A stretch of 64,000 bases of DNA from NCBI RefSeq assembly GCF_004331465.1, contig NZ_SJKB01000006.1, positions 186,001 to 250,000 of the forward strand, in the 5' to 3' direction. The notes under the pieces are model-generated. The model was not told the origin of the DNA and searched no databases. It was given only the letters and a program-made list of their open reading frames with translations. This stretch comes from Kribbella pittospori (GTDB lineage: Bacteria > Actinomycetota > Actinomycetes > Propionibacteriales > Kribbellaceae). A program made the translations under genes and the position numbers. This document shows, one piece after another, positions 1-8,257 of the stretch. Every line of letters begins with the position of its first letter. Position 1 is the first letter of the stretch.

Positions 1-1
1 C

Positions 2-238
2 GGCGGTTCGATCCGCGTGAACACCGTGCTTCCCGGCCCGGTCGAGACCGCGATGTGGGACCGTGTCGACGCCGAGAGCCGCGAACGCAGCGCGCAGGCG
101 ACGGCGGTCGGCCGGCTCGGGCAACCGGACGAAGTGGCTCAGGCAGTCGCGTTCCTGCTGTCGTCGGAGGCGTCGTACGTGACCGCCACCACGCTGGTGG
201 TCGACGGTGGCTGGTCCGCGGTGAAGGACTCGGCGTGA
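2..238 (+). CDS. Short-chain dehydrogenase/reductase, C-terminal part (5' end outside window)
   Basis: Only the last 78 codons are visible. They contain the N-x-V-x-PG loop (NTVLPGPVET) that follows the catalytic core of classical SDRs, the conserved helix GRLGQPDEVAQAVAFLLSS, and the family-typical ending with VDGGW. The NAD(P) motif and the Ser-Tyr-Lys triad lie upstream of the window. The next gene starts at or just after this stop, so it probably belongs to the galactonate operon. A sugar dehydrogenase (galactose or a related aldose) would fit the neighbours; this is inference from context. The SDR assignment itself is secure. Confidence 0.85.
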   Translation, partial: GGSIRVNTVLPGPVETAMWDRVDAESRERSAQATAVGRLGQPDEVAQAVAFLLSSEASYVTATTLVVDGGWSAVKDSA

Positions 239-249
239 GGGAGAACGGT

Positions 250-981
250 GTGACGGGGATTCAGCGCGGCGTGACGCGGGGACTGCACGGCCAGATCGTC
301 GAGGTGATGGCGCAGCGCATCCTGTCCGGGCAGATCCCGGAGGGCTCGACCATCAACGTGCCGGACCTGCAGGCCGATCTCGGGGTCAGCCTGACCGCGG
401 TCCGCGAGGCGCTGAAGGTGCTGACCGCGAAGGGCCTCGTCGACGCGCGGCAGAAGCGCGGCACGTTCGTCCGGCCGCGATCGGACTGGAACCTGCTCGA
501 CGCTGACATGATCCGCTGGCACTTCGACGACGACGTACGACCGGAACTGCTGGAAGAACTGCACGAGGTGCGCGGCATCGTCGAACCGGCCGCCGCCCGG
601 CTCGCGGCACTGCGGGCCGACGACTCACACCTGACCGCCCTGGACGCCGCGCTCGAGGAGATGGCGTCGGCGACCGACGACGTCGCCGCGGCGATCGCCG
701 ACCTCGCATTCCACCGGGCGCTGCTGGCGGCGACGGGGAACGAACTGCTGACCAAGATGGAAGTGATCATGGAGACCGGCCTGGCTGACCGCGACCGGTT
801 GGTGCACAAGGTGAAACCGTCGGACGATCCGTTGCCGAGCCACCGCCGCGTGGTCGACGCCGTCCGGGCGCATGACCCGGTCGCCGCCGAGCAGGCGATG
901 CGCGAACTGCTGGCGAAGGCGGCCGAGGACCTCACCGAAGTGCGCGGATCTGGGTCGAAGCCGCGTGGGCGGCGCGCGTGA
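250..981 (+). CDS. GntR-family regulator, FadR/FCD subfamily (DgoR-like)
   Basis: Transcriptional regulator of about 243 residues. The N-terminal winged helix-turn-helix includes INVPDLQADLGVSLTAVREA and the wing KRGTFVRP. The remainder is an all-helical FCD ligand domain with the pattern EVRGIVEPAAARLAA, then DLAFHRALLAATGN and SHRRVVDAV, where the Asp/His residues normally hold a metal. GTG 250 is preferred because a GAGGGA site lies 6-7 bases upstream; an in-frame GTG at 235 overlaps the previous stop. Its stop overlaps the start of galactonate dehydratase. FCD regulators of this type respond to sugar acids, so galactonate or 2-keto-3-deoxygalactonate is a likely ligand (inference). The palindrome at 4893-4906 is a candidate target. 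Confidence 0.9.
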   Translation: MTGIQRGVTRGLHGQIVEVMAQRILSGQIPEGSTINVPDLQADLGVSLTAVREALKVLTAKGLVDARQKRGTFVRPRSDWNLLDADMIRWHFDDDVRPELLEELHEVRGIVEPAAARLAALRADDSHLTALDAALEEMASATDDVAAAIADLAFHRALLAATGNELLTKMEVIMETGLADRDRLVHKVKPSDDPLPSHRRVVDAVRAHDPVAAEQAMRELLAKAAEDLTEVRGSGSKPRGRRA

Positions 982-2123
982 AGATCGAGAGGATCGAGAC
1001 CTTCCTGGTCCCCCCGCGCTGGCTGTTCTGCCGGATCGAGACGAGCGACGGCGTGGTCGGCTGGGGCGAGCCCGTGGTCGAGGGACGCGCCGAGGTCGTC
1101 CGGACCGCGATCGAGACACTGTCGGAGTACCTGATCGGACAGGATCCGCTGCAGATCGAGCGGCACTGGCAGGTGCTGACCAAGGGCGGCTTCTACCGCG
1201 GCGGTCCGGTGCTGAGCAGCGCGGTCGCCGGCATCGACCACGCGCTGTGGGACATTGCCGGCAAGGTGTACGGCGCTCCGGTCGCAGCGCTGCTCGGTGG
1301 ACGGGTGCGCGATCGGGTCCGGGTGTATGCCTGGGTCGGTGGCGACGAGCCGTCCGCGATTGCCGATCAGATCGGCGAGCAGGTCGCGGCCGGCATGACC
1401 GCCGTGAAGATGAACGGCAGCGGGCAGATCCAGCCGTCGCCGTCGGTTGCCGAGATCAACGGCATTGTCACTCGGTTGGCTGCTGCCCGGGAGGCGCTGG
1501 GCGACTCGCGTGATGTCGCGATCGACCTACACGGTCGCGTCGGCGTGGCCGGGGCCCGGCGGATTCTGCACGCGGTCGAGGGACTACAGCCGATGTTCGT
1601 CGAGGAGCCGGTGCTGCCGGAGCACATGGTGCATCTGGCCGAGATCGTCGGCAGTTCGACGGTCCCGGTGGCTCTGGGCGAGCGGCTGTACCACCGGTCC
1701 GAATTCGTCGCGCCGCTGAACGCCGGGATCGCGGTCGTACAGCCGGACGTTTCCCATGCGGGTGGGATCTCCGAACTGCGCCGGATCGCGGTGCTGGCCG
1801 ACGCGCATGGCGCTCTCCTAGCGCCGCACTGTCCGCTCGGGCCGATCTCCCTGGCGGCGAGCCTGCAGGTGTCGTTCGCTACTCCGAACTTCTTGATCCA
1901 GGAGCAGAGTCGGGGCATCCATTACAACGTTGCGAGCGATCTCACCTCGTACGTCGTGGACCCTGCACCGTTCACCTGGGTCAACGGTCACGCAGAGTGG
2001 AATCCCCTGCCGGGCTTGGGAATCACGGTCGACGAGGCCGCCGTCCGTGCCGCTGATCAGACCGGCCACACCTGGCGCAACCCCGTCTGGACCCACCCAG
2101 ACGGCTCCTTCGCCGAATGGTGA
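978..2123 (+). CDS. dgoD: D-galactonate dehydratase (enolase superfamily)
   Basis: Converts D-galactonate to 2-keto-3-deoxy-D-galactonate in the cytoplasm. The protein is 381 residues, about the length of E. coli DgoD, and resembles it from the first residues (VVGWGEPV, GFYRGGPVL, AGIDHALWDI) to the end (WRNPVW...AEW). The Mg ligands fall at Asp183, Glu209 and Glu235. The acid/base histidines are His185 (DLHGR) and His284 (APHCPLGP). The GTG start overlaps the regulator stop by 4 bases, indicating translational coupling. With the aldolase at 4.9 kb and the kinase at 5.6 kb it forms the DeLey-Doudoroff galactonate route. Other sugar-acid dehydratases of the mandelate-racemase group are possible, but the residue match favours DgoD. 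Confidence 0.93.
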   Translation: MKIERIETFLVPPRWLFCRIETSDGVVGWGEPVVEGRAEVVRTAIETLSEYLIGQDPLQIERHWQVLTKGGFYRGGPVLSSAVAGIDHALWDIAGKVYGAPVAALLGGRVRDRVRVYAWVGGDEPSAIADQIGEQVAAGMTAVKMNGSGQIQPSPSVAEINGIVTRLAAAREALGDSRDVAIDLHGRVGVAGARRILHAVEGLQPMFVEEPVLPEHMVHLAEIVGSSTVPVALGERLYHRSEFVAPLNAGIAVVQPDVSHAGGISELRRIAVLADAHGALLAPHCPLGPISLAASLQVSFATPNFLIQEQSRGIHYNVASDLTSYVVDPAPFTWVNGHAEWNPLPGLGITVDEAAVRAADQTGHTWRNPVWTHPDGSFAEW

Positions 2124-3028
2124 GCGAGCACCCCGAGTCCGTCGGTCCGGTGTCGGTCGAGCCCGTCGGTCCGGCGTCGGCCGAGCCCGTCGGTCCGGCG
2201 TCGGCCGAGCCCGTCGGTCCGGCGTCGGTCGAGTCCGTCGGTTCGGTGTCGGTCGACCCAGCCGACGGCGGCCGCTGGACCTCGCTCCGGCTCGCCGGCC
2301 GCGAGTGGCTCTGGTCCGGCCCCGGCCTCCTGACCGGCCCCCGCGAAGGGCACGAGGCCTTCACGGACGCAGGCGGACTCGACGAGTGCTTCCCCACCGT
2401 CCGCGGAACCCCTGACCACGGCGGCCTGTGGAATCAGCCCTGGGAATCCTCCGTCACCTACGCCGACACCACCCTGACTCGAACGTTCACGGGTGACGCG
2501 GAGACTGTTGCCGTCGACTACAGATTGCAAGCCCCACCTGGCTTCCGCTTCATCTGGGCGGCACACGCACTCCTCGACTGCGCCGTCGGCGCCACCATCT
2601 CAGCGCCCTCCGGCACAAACTGTCGCCTCTACCCCGAGGCAGCCGACCTGTTGCCAAACCCCTGGCCGGCCAACGCACCATGGATCACCGAGACCTGGCC
2701 GCAGCCGGGTGGGATCGATCTCGGCACCTACGGACCATCGGACGGAACTGCCGTCGGTGCCATCCTCATCGACTGCCCGACCGTCAACGTTGTGGACCGC
2801 GACGCCGAGCTCACCTGGACGTTGAGTTGCCCCGGGCAACCAGTCTCGACCGCGTTGTGGCGCAACCTCGCCGGCTTCCCGGACGAAGCGCCGTACCGGA
2901 GTCTGGGGGTGGAGCCGATGCTGGGTCGTGTCTTCGACCTGGCCGAGGCCGGCCCCGACGACGCTGCCGTCGTACCCGCGAGTGGTGAACTGGCCTGGCG
3001 GTTGACCGCCTCCGCCAGGCCAGTCTGA
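2117..3028 (+). CDS. Aldose-1-epimerase-like (galactose mutarotase-fold) protein with repetitive N terminus
   Basis: A 303-residue protein whose body (from about residue 50) resembles the beta-sandwich mutarotase fold: RLAGREWLWSGPGLL, DECFPTVRGTPDHGGLWNQ and a late LGVEPMLGR segment. Such proteins interconvert sugar anomers, which would suit galactose or galactonolactone entry into this pathway. The first 48 residues are different in character: five 8-residue repeats of the type PVGPASAE encoded by a 24-bp tandem repeat. This tail is low-complexity and has no counterpart in canonical mutarotases that I know of. ATG 2117 overlaps the dgoD stop. Catalytic His/Glu residues of aldose epimerases cannot be assigned with certainty, so it may be a non-enzymatic carbohydrate binder. 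Confidence 0.65.
   Translation: MVSEHPESVGPVSVEPVGPASAEPVGPASAEPVGPASVESVGSVSVDPADGGRWTSLRLAGREWLWSGPGLLTGPREGHEAFTDAGGLDECFPTVRGTPDHGGLWNQPWESSVTYADTTLTRTFTGDAETVAVDYRLQAPPGFRFIWAAHALLDCAVGATISAPSGTNCRLYPEAADLLPNPWPANAPWITETWPQPGGIDLGTYGPSDGTAVGAILIDCPTVNVVDRDAELTWTLSCPGQPVSTALWRNLAGFPDEAPYRSLGVEPMLGRVFDLAEAGPDDAAVVPASGELAWRLTASARPV
2138..2257 (+). repeat. Five in-frame tandem copies of a 24-bp unit in the mutarotase-like gene
   Basis: Units begin at 2138, 2162, 2186, 2210 and 2234. Each encodes [S/P]VG[P/S][V/A]S[V/A][E/D]. The two central copies are identical, and the outer ones differ by a few substitutions. The repeat preserves the reading frame. Confidence 0.95.
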
Positions 3029-3030
3029 TG

Positions 3031-4836
3031 TCACCCGAGCGGCAGATCGAGTACGGCGTTCGGCACCGACGTGCTGTTCGTCGTGCGGATGCTGTTGAGC
3101 TCGGTCGCGGTGAGAGCACGCTTGTAGATACGAACCTCGTCCAGCGAGCCGTCGAAGTGGTGCGCGCCGTCGAGCCGCTGGCCGACGTACATCTTGAATG
3201 GGCGCCCCGGGCTGACCGACCCGGCCGGGGCCGTGACCGACGCGGCCTGGGTTCCGTCGACCCAGATGGACAGCGTGCCGGCCATGCGTTGCAGGGCGAC
3301 GTGGTGCCAGGCGTTGTCGTTGTAGGACTTGGTCGTCGCGGCGGACGCGGTCTGGCCGCCGGTTGTGATCAAACCGCGGATCCGGCTGTCCGCCGGTTCG
3401 GCGCGCAGCCAGAACTGGGAGAACTCGTTGATCCCGTAGCCCCAGAAGATCGCCTGGTTCGCCGTACTGGCGCCGTACTTGATCCATGCCATCGCGGTGA
3501 AGTCGCCGGCGCCGACCGCGAGCGATTCGGCGAACGGGAGCTGGATGGCGTCGTCGACGCCGTCGAGGTCACGGGCCTGGCCGAACTTGCCGGCGACCGA
3601 GGTGGTGCCGCCGCGCAGGTAGCTGTTGTTGCCGAGACCCGAGACGTCCGCAGTGGTCGTGCCGAGCGGCGCGTCCGGGTGACCGATGTCGTTCTCGGTG
3701 AAGCGCGCGAAGCGGATCTGATCACGGGCGTCGACCGTGCCGCCCTCGTACAGCAGGCCGATCTCGCCGGTGTCGAGGATCGCCATGTCGGAGTACCCGG
3801 ACCAGTCGCTGGTGATCCTGGTGCCATCGGCAACGGACTGCCAGGTCTTGCCCTCGTCGAAGCTGGACCGGATCGTCATGTAGCGACGGCGTTCCGGATC
3901 AGCCGGTGCGGCGAACAGGATGCGGTTGTACTTGTCACCGCGATCGACCGCCCGCAACCGTTGCAGCGAACCCTGCACCGTCGGCGTCGTCAGGCCGGGA
4001 ATCGTCGCGTACGGGGCCGCGTAGGTCTGACCACCGTCGTTGCTGACCGCAAACATCCGGCTGGCTCCGGCGCTACCGGCGTTGTTCCGGGCACCGGCAT
4101 AGATGCCGCCGTCAACCTTCTCGACGACGCTGATCTCCTGCGGCGTGGCGTCGGTGCGCAGATCGGTTGCACCCTTGTGCCAGGTGTCGCCGTGGTCGTC
4201 GCTGTAGACCAACTGACCTGCGTTCTTGCCGGCTCCGTTGTCGTAGTTGGTGCCGGCGACCAGGCGTCCGGCGTGCGCACCACGGGTCAGCTGGATCCCG
4301 TGCACCGGCCCGGTCGCGTACCAGCCCCAGGCCGGATCATCGATTTGATCACCGATATTTCTGGCCTTGCTCCACGTTCTCCCGTCGTCGTCACTGAACT
4401 GCAGGTACGGCGTCCGCGGGCGGGTCGTCGTACCGGGGTCCATCGTGGTGAGCAGGACGACGCGGCCGGTCTCGTAGTCGACGATCGGCGCCGGGTTGCC
4501 GCGGGTGGCGACCGCGTTCGGGTCGGAGTCGGTGCCGGACAGAACGGTCTGTGGCGCCGACCAGGTGTGGCCGTCGTCCTCGGACCGGCGCATCACCAGG
4601 TCGATCTCCTGGGAGTCGGCGCAGTACGACCTGCGGGCCTCGGCGAAGGCGAGCAGCGTGCCTGCCTTGGTCTTCACAATCGTGGGGATGCGATAGCAGC
4701 CGTAGCCGGCGTCGCCTTTGTCGAAGAGCACGGTCTGGGTGACGGCCGCCTGCGCGGGCGCGGTGGGTACGGTCAACCCGGCGGCGGCGAAGCCGATCGC
4801 CGCGGCGGAACTGATCAGGGCTCGGAATCTGGGCAT
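3031..4836 (-). CDS. Secreted sialidase (GH33) with C-terminal LamG-type domain
   Basis: An exo-sialidase of 601 residues that removes terminal sialic acid from glycans outside the cell. A signal peptide ends near AQA30. The six-bladed propeller shows the YRIP motif at 48-51 (first arginine of the triad) and five Asp boxes (SEDDGHTW 85, SDDDGRTW 148, SDDHGDTW 212, SNDGGQTY 265, SFDEGKTW 325). The likely nucleophile Tyr348 sits in DWSGYSDM. Residues about 400-590 form a concanavalin-like LamG module ending in SLDEVRIYKRALT, presumably for glycan binding. A GGAGG site lies 9 bases before the ATG. It diverges from the aldolase/kinase operon across the palindrome at 4893-4906, so co-control with galactonate use is plausible. 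Confidence 0.93.
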   Translation of the reverse strand: MPRFRALISSAAAIGFAAAGLTVPTAPAQAAVTQTVLFDKGDAGYGCYRIPTIVKTKAGTLLAFAEARRSYCADSQEIDLVMRRSEDDGHTWSAPQTVLSGTDSDPNAVATRGNPAPIVDYETGRVVLLTTMDPGTTTRPRTPYLQFSDDDGRTWSKARNIGDQIDDPAWGWYATGPVHGIQLTRGAHAGRLVAGTNYDNGAGKNAGQLVYSDDHGDTWHKGATDLRTDATPQEISVVEKVDGGIYAGARNNAGSAGASRMFAVSNDGGQTYAAPYATIPGLTTPTVQGSLQRLRAVDRGDKYNRILFAAPADPERRRYMTIRSSFDEGKTWQSVADGTRITSDWSGYSDMAILDTGEIGLLYEGGTVDARDQIRFARFTENDIGHPDAPLGTTTADVSGLGNNSYLRGGTTSVAGKFGQARDLDGVDDAIQLPFAESLAVGAGDFTAMAWIKYGASTANQAIFWGYGINEFSQFWLRAEPADSRIRGLITTGGQTASAATTKSYNDNAWHHVALQRMAGTLSIWVDGTQAASVTAPAGSVSPGRPFKMYVGQRLDGAHHFDGSLDEVRIYKRALTATELNSIRTTNSTSVPNAVLDLPLG

Positions 4837-4892
4837 GGGCGGATGCCTCCAGCTGAGCTGCTTGGCATTTCACGGTGCAGTGTTGCGAGGAT

Positions 4893-4906
4893 ATAGGACG
4901 TCCTAT
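4893..4906. promoter_or_regulatory. Perfect 14-bp palindrome, candidate GntR/FadR operator
   Basis: ATAGGACGTCCTAT reads the same on both strands. It lies between the divergent sialidase and aldolase genes, 42 bases before the aldolase ATG. Its length and symmetry suit FadR-type dimers such as the regulator at 250-981. Binding is inferred, not shown. Confidence 0.6.
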
Positions 4907-4947
4907 GTCTGGCGTGATCCCCTAGCGTGGACTTTCGAGGAGGAACC

Positions 4948-5568
4948 ATGGATCTGCTGACCGAACTCCGGCACCGCAAGGTGCTGGCCATCATCCGCGC
5001 CGACGGACCGGACCGCGCTCTCGACTGCGTCCGCACGCTGATCGACGCCGGGATCACCGCTCTGGAGGTCTCCCTGACCACCCCGGGCGGCGCCGACGCG
5101 ATCGCCAAGGCGCGCTCGGAGTACGACCCGAGCATCCTGATCGGCGCCGGCACCGTCGTCACGGCCGCACAGGCCGACGAGGTCGCGGCCGCCGGGGCGG
5201 GCTTCGTCGTCACCCCCGCGATCACCCGCGGCGCGCATCGCAGCGTGGACCTCGGTCTGCCCCTCCTGTGCGGAGCTCTCACCCCGACCGAGGTTGTCGC
5301 CGCACTGGATCTCGGCGCCACCGCGGTCAAGATCTTCCCGGCCAAGGTCTACGGGCCTTCGTACTTCCGCGAGCTCCGCGCACCGTTGCCCGACGCTCCG
5401 CTCCTCGCCGTGGGCGGGGTCGATGCGCAGACCGCACCGGAGTACCTGGCTGCCGGGGCGCTGGCCGTCGGTGTCGGGTCGCCACTACTCGGGGACGCGG
5501 GCACCGGCGGATCCCTCGCTGCTCTCGGCGACCGCGCCGCCGGATTCCGCGCCGCCCTCGACGTCTGA
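4948..5568 (+). CDS. 2-dehydro-3-deoxy-6-phosphogalactonate/gluconate aldolase
   Basis: Class I aldolase of 206 residues that cleaves the 6-phospho-2-keto-3-deoxy acid into pyruvate and glyceraldehyde 3-phosphate. The KDPG-aldolase signatures are present: RADGPDRAL, the catalytic Glu40 in LEVSLTTPG, GAGTVVT, and the Schiff-base Lys128 in AVKIFPA. ATG 4948 was chosen because AGGAGG (4938-4943) lies just upstream; a GTG at 4927 would place that site inside the gene. It is followed 18 bases later by the kinase, and with dgoD it completes the galactonate pathway. The sequence alone cannot separate the gluconate from the galactonate epimer; context favours galactonate. Confidence 0.9.
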   Translation: MDLLTELRHRKVLAIIRADGPDRALDCVRTLIDAGITALEVSLTTPGGADAIAKARSEYDPSILIGAGTVVTAAQADEVAAAGAGFVVTPAITRGAHRSVDLGLPLLCGALTPTEVVAALDLGATAVKIFPAKVYGPSYFRELRAPLPDAPLLAVGGVDAQTAPEYLAAGALAVGVGSPLLGDAGTGGSLAALGDRAAGFRAALDV

Positions 5569-5586
5569 ACCACTCGGAGTTGTGAG

Positions 5587-6525
5587 ATGACCGACCTCCT
5601 GACGATCGGCGAGACCATGGTCTCGTTGCGGACCGCTCGCCCGATGCGGCTGGGCGGTGACGCGCACCTGTCGATCGCCGGCTCGGAGAGCAATGTGGCG
5701 ATCGGAGTGGCCCGGCTCGGGCACCAGGCCGCGTGGGTAGGTGCTGTAGGCAACGATGAACCGGGGCGATTGATCCAGCGGACTCTCCGGGCCGAGGGTG
5801 TCGACACGAGCCGGGTGCGATTCTCGGACGAGTCGTTCACCGGGTTCATCGCGTTCGATCAGCCGTCGCACGACATCACCCGGGTCAGCTACCACCGCCG
5901 TGGCTCGGCCGGTTCGACGGTCACCGCCGACGAATGCATCGCCGCTCTCGAGGCGACCCGACCACGCCTGCTCCACGTCACCGGCATCACCCCGGCGCTG
6001 TCCGCGACCACTCGCGCCGCGACGCTGGCCGTCGTACAGAATGCCTTCGCTGCGGGCGTGCAGGTGTCACTCGACGTCAACTACCGCGCTCGGCTCTGGT
6101 CCCGCTCCGACGCGGCGACTGCACTGCGCGAGCTTCTCCCGCACGTCCACACCGTCTTCTCCTCGGATGACGAACTCGACATCCTGACCGATGCACCCGA
6201 TGCGGTCGCCGACCTCCTCGATGCAGGCAGCGTCGACCAGGTGGTCGTGACCGCCGGCGGCAAGGGCGCCTGGGCTCACACCGCCTCCGGCACCATCCAT
6301 CGACCAGCCTTCCCGGTCACCGTCGTCGACAGCATCGGCGCGGGCGACGCCTTCGTCTCCGGCTATCTCTCCGCCACCCTCGACAATCTCTCCGCTGACT
6401 CCCGTCTCGACCGAGCCACCACCTCCGGCGCCTTCTGCGTCACCGCCACCGGCGACTGGGAATCCCTCCCCACCCGCCCCGACCTGACCCTCCTCACCCA
6501 CACCCAAGGCACCGCCCTCCGCTGA
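5587..6525 (+). CDS. PfkB-family 2-keto-3-deoxy sugar-acid kinase
   Basis: A ribokinase-fold kinase of 312 residues expected to phosphorylate 2-keto-3-deoxygalactonate (or gluconate) with ATP. Visible motifs are the N-terminal GETMVSL, the substrate-lid region GGDAHLSIAGSESNVA, and the C-terminal PfkB signature with the anion hole and catalytic base GAGD (Asp254 in DSIGAGDAF). It lies 18 bases after the aldolase on the same strand, so both are almost certainly one transcript and share one route. Other PfkB substrates such as fructose are possible by sequence alone. Confidence 0.88.
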   Translation: MTDLLTIGETMVSLRTARPMRLGGDAHLSIAGSESNVAIGVARLGHQAAWVGAVGNDEPGRLIQRTLRAEGVDTSRVRFSDESFTGFIAFDQPSHDITRVSYHRRGSAGSTVTADECIAALEATRPRLLHVTGITPALSATTRAATLAVVQNAFAAGVQVSLDVNYRARLWSRSDAATALRELLPHVHTVFSSDDELDILTDAPDAVADLLDAGSVDQVVVTAGGKGAWAHTASGTIHRPAFPVTVVDSIGAGDAFVSGYLSATLDNLSADSRLDRATTSGAFCVTATGDWESLPTRPDLTLLTHTQGTALR

Positions 6526-6570
6526 TTTCCGCATCCGAGCATTGCGCGTACGCTCAACCCAGGGGGCGGG

Positions 6571-7341
6571 ATGAGCGACAAGGCAGCTTCTGGATCGCAG
6601 CGGTTCTCGGTGGCCGAGTATCCGACGAACAGTGCGCTGTACGCCGACTCTTCGCTGACGGAAGGGGTCGACTACGCGCGTCGGTTCCGCCGGCATCCGG
6701 GCTTCGACGACGATCTCGTCGCGAGGCACGCCATACCGCTGACGACGATCCTCGCGCCCCACGGTGGTGGGATCGAAGGCGGTACGTCGGAGTTGTGTCT
6801 GGCGATCGCGGGGTACCACCCGGCCGATCTCCAGCCGACACCTGCCGACGGGCCGTTCCACGACTACTGGATGTTCGAAGGACTGCGCGCGACCGGGAAC
6901 GCCGAGCTGCACGTCACGTCGACCGGCTGCGACGACCACGTAGCCCGGGCGCTGGCCGCCGGATCGCTCAATGCCCTTGGATTGCACGGCTGTACGACGG
7001 CTCAGGCCGAACTACCCGACGGAACCCAAGCGGTCCTCGTGGGCGGACTCGGCACCGCACTCAAGGAGCTCATCATCCTGCGCCTGACCGAGACCGGAGT
7101 CCGCGCCCTCGACGCCGACACAGTCCCGGATCTCAACGGCGACGAGCCCACCAACATCGCCAACCGCACGCTGCTCGGCGCCGGCGCTCAGCTCGAGCTC
7201 ACCACTCCGCTGCGCCGGGCCATGTTCCGCATCAACACCCGCGAAGACCGCAAGAACACCACTCTGCCGATCTTCTGGACCTTCTCCACAGCCGTCCGTC
7301 TCGCCATCGCCGACATGGAAGCCACCCAGCCCATCCCCTGA
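6571..7341 (+). CDS. Poly-gamma-glutamate hydrolase-family protein
   Basis: A 256-residue protein with the hallmark HGGGIEGGTSEL segment and later HVTSTGCDD, as in the zinc-dependent phage PghP/YmaC family that degrades gamma-glutamyl polymer. The conserved His/Glu pair probably holds zinc. No signal peptide is evident at the chosen start. A purine-rich AGGGGGCGGG precedes the ATG. It is 45 bases downstream of the sugar kinase on the same strand and may be co-transcribed, but there is no obvious metabolic link to galactonate. Substrate is inferred from the family only. Confidence 0.8.
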   Translation: MSDKAASGSQRFSVAEYPTNSALYADSSLTEGVDYARRFRRHPGFDDDLVARHAIPLTTILAPHGGGIEGGTSELCLAIAGYHPADLQPTPADGPFHDYWMFEGLRATGNAELHVTSTGCDDHVARALAAGSLNALGLHGCTTAQAELPDGTQAVLVGGLGTALKELIILRLTETGVRALDADTVPDLNGDEPTNIANRTLLGAGAQLELTTPLRRAMFRINTREDRKNTTLPIFWTFSTAVRLAIADMEATQPIP

Positions 7342-7345
7342 TGGC

Positions 7346-7648
7346 TCACCGCTCTTCGACGAGCTCGCCGTTCAGGGCGGAGGACGTGGTGGCCAGCGCC
7401 CAAGCAGCGGCGGCTTCGGGCGACTGCGCCATCGGGAAGGCTGCGGCCATGGCCTGCATCGACGACCACTGCCACGTGTCGGAGTAGGTGCCGTCCTCGA
7501 GGTGGACCAGACGGGTCGCGACCAGCCCGGGGTGGGCGGCGCGGATCGTGTCGATCACAGTCGCGCGGGCCTTCAGGAACTCCGCGACATTCTCCGGATC
7601 GACGCTGTAAACGTGCACTCGTACGACGGCCTGCTCAATGGTTGACAT
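7346..7648 (-). CDS. Small dimeric alpha/beta-barrel (ABM-like) protein
   Basis: A 100-residue protein with the ferredoxin-like layout of antibiotic-biosynthesis-monooxygenase/stress-responsive barrel proteins: a first strand VRVHVYSVDPENVAEFLKA, a middle PGLVATRLVHLEDG and a helix rich in Ala. ATG 7648 is chosen because AAGGAGAG lies just upstream; longer in-frame extensions have no such site. It overlaps the end of the upstream HTH regulator by 14 bases, so the pair is one transcript. Enzymatic activity is unknown; many members are cofactor-free oxygenases or simple binding proteins. Confidence 0.75.
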   Translation of the reverse strand: MSTIEQAVVRVHVYSVDPENVAEFLKARATVIDTIRAAHPGLVATRLVHLEDGTYSDTWQWSSMQAMAAAFPMAQSPEAAAAWALATTSSALNGELVEER

Positions 7649-8234
7649 CAGTCTCTCCTTCTCCTTGGGGTACGTCGTTCTGACGTTCCCCGGCAGGGGA
7701 ATGTGACTGCTCTTCGACCGGGAACAGGATCGGGCTGAGGAGGTAGCGGGCACGGTCCGGCGCCGCCTCGTTGGACAGCACAGGAAGGATCGCGGCGCGC
7801 ATGCCCTCGATCAACTGCAGCAGTTCCTCGCGGCTCAGCCAGACCGCATGCTGCCGATAACCGGCCAGGTCGGCGATCGGATCGGCGCCGTCACGATCGA
7901 GATAGGCGTTGAACTCGGCCACCAAGGCGGCCACCGCCACCCCGAACCCCTGGCGATGATCGTCGACCGTCACCTGCTCGGCCAGCTCCGGCGTGATCGA
8001 CGCACGATCGAGCCGCAGTCGGTACCGCCGCTCGACCGCCCCGCGCACCCGTCGTTCCTCGGCGACCTCGAGAATCCCGCCGCCGGCCAGCAGGTCGACG
8101 TGGCGGTAGAGCGTCGCCTTCGAGATGTCCGGGACGAGCTCGCCGAGCTCCGCCGTGGTCAGCATCCGTCCGCCGCGCAGTGCGTGCACGATGCGCAGCC
8201 GGACGGGGTGACCGAGCAATTCCAGCGGGCCCAT
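7635..8234 (-). CDS. ArsR-like winged-HTH transcriptional regulator
   Basis: A 199-residue regulator. Residues 1-80 form a winged helix: LLGHPVRLRIVHAL, LTTAELGELVPDISKATLYR (recognition helix) and the wing RRVRGAVERRYRL. The C-terminal region is helical and acidic, consistent with a ligand or dimer domain. It diverges from an alpha/beta hydrolase gene; between them is a perfect inverted repeat (8258-8284) that is a likely operator. The downstream small barrel protein overlaps its 3' end. Effector unknown. Confidence 0.82.
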   Translation of the reverse strand: MGPLELLGHPVRLRIVHALRGGRMLTTAELGELVPDISKATLYRHVDLLAGGGILEVAEERRVRGAVERRYRLRLDRASITPELAEQVTVDDHRQGFGVAVAALVAEFNAYLDRDGADPIADLAGYRQHAVWLSREELLQLIEGMRAAILPVLSNEAAPDRARYLLSPILFPVEEQSHSPAGERQNDVPQGEGETDVNH

Positions 8235-8257
8235 GTCGAAACGATCTCATGTCATGC

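Noticed and set aside
2138..2257. CRISPR-like array
   Set aside because: The repeats are contiguous without spacers and are in frame in a coding region; no cas gene is present.
3028..4896. Long plus-strand frame opposite the sialidase
   Set aside because: The minus strand encodes five Asp boxes, YRIP and a LamG domain; the plus-strand translation is low-complexity Arg/Gly/Val.
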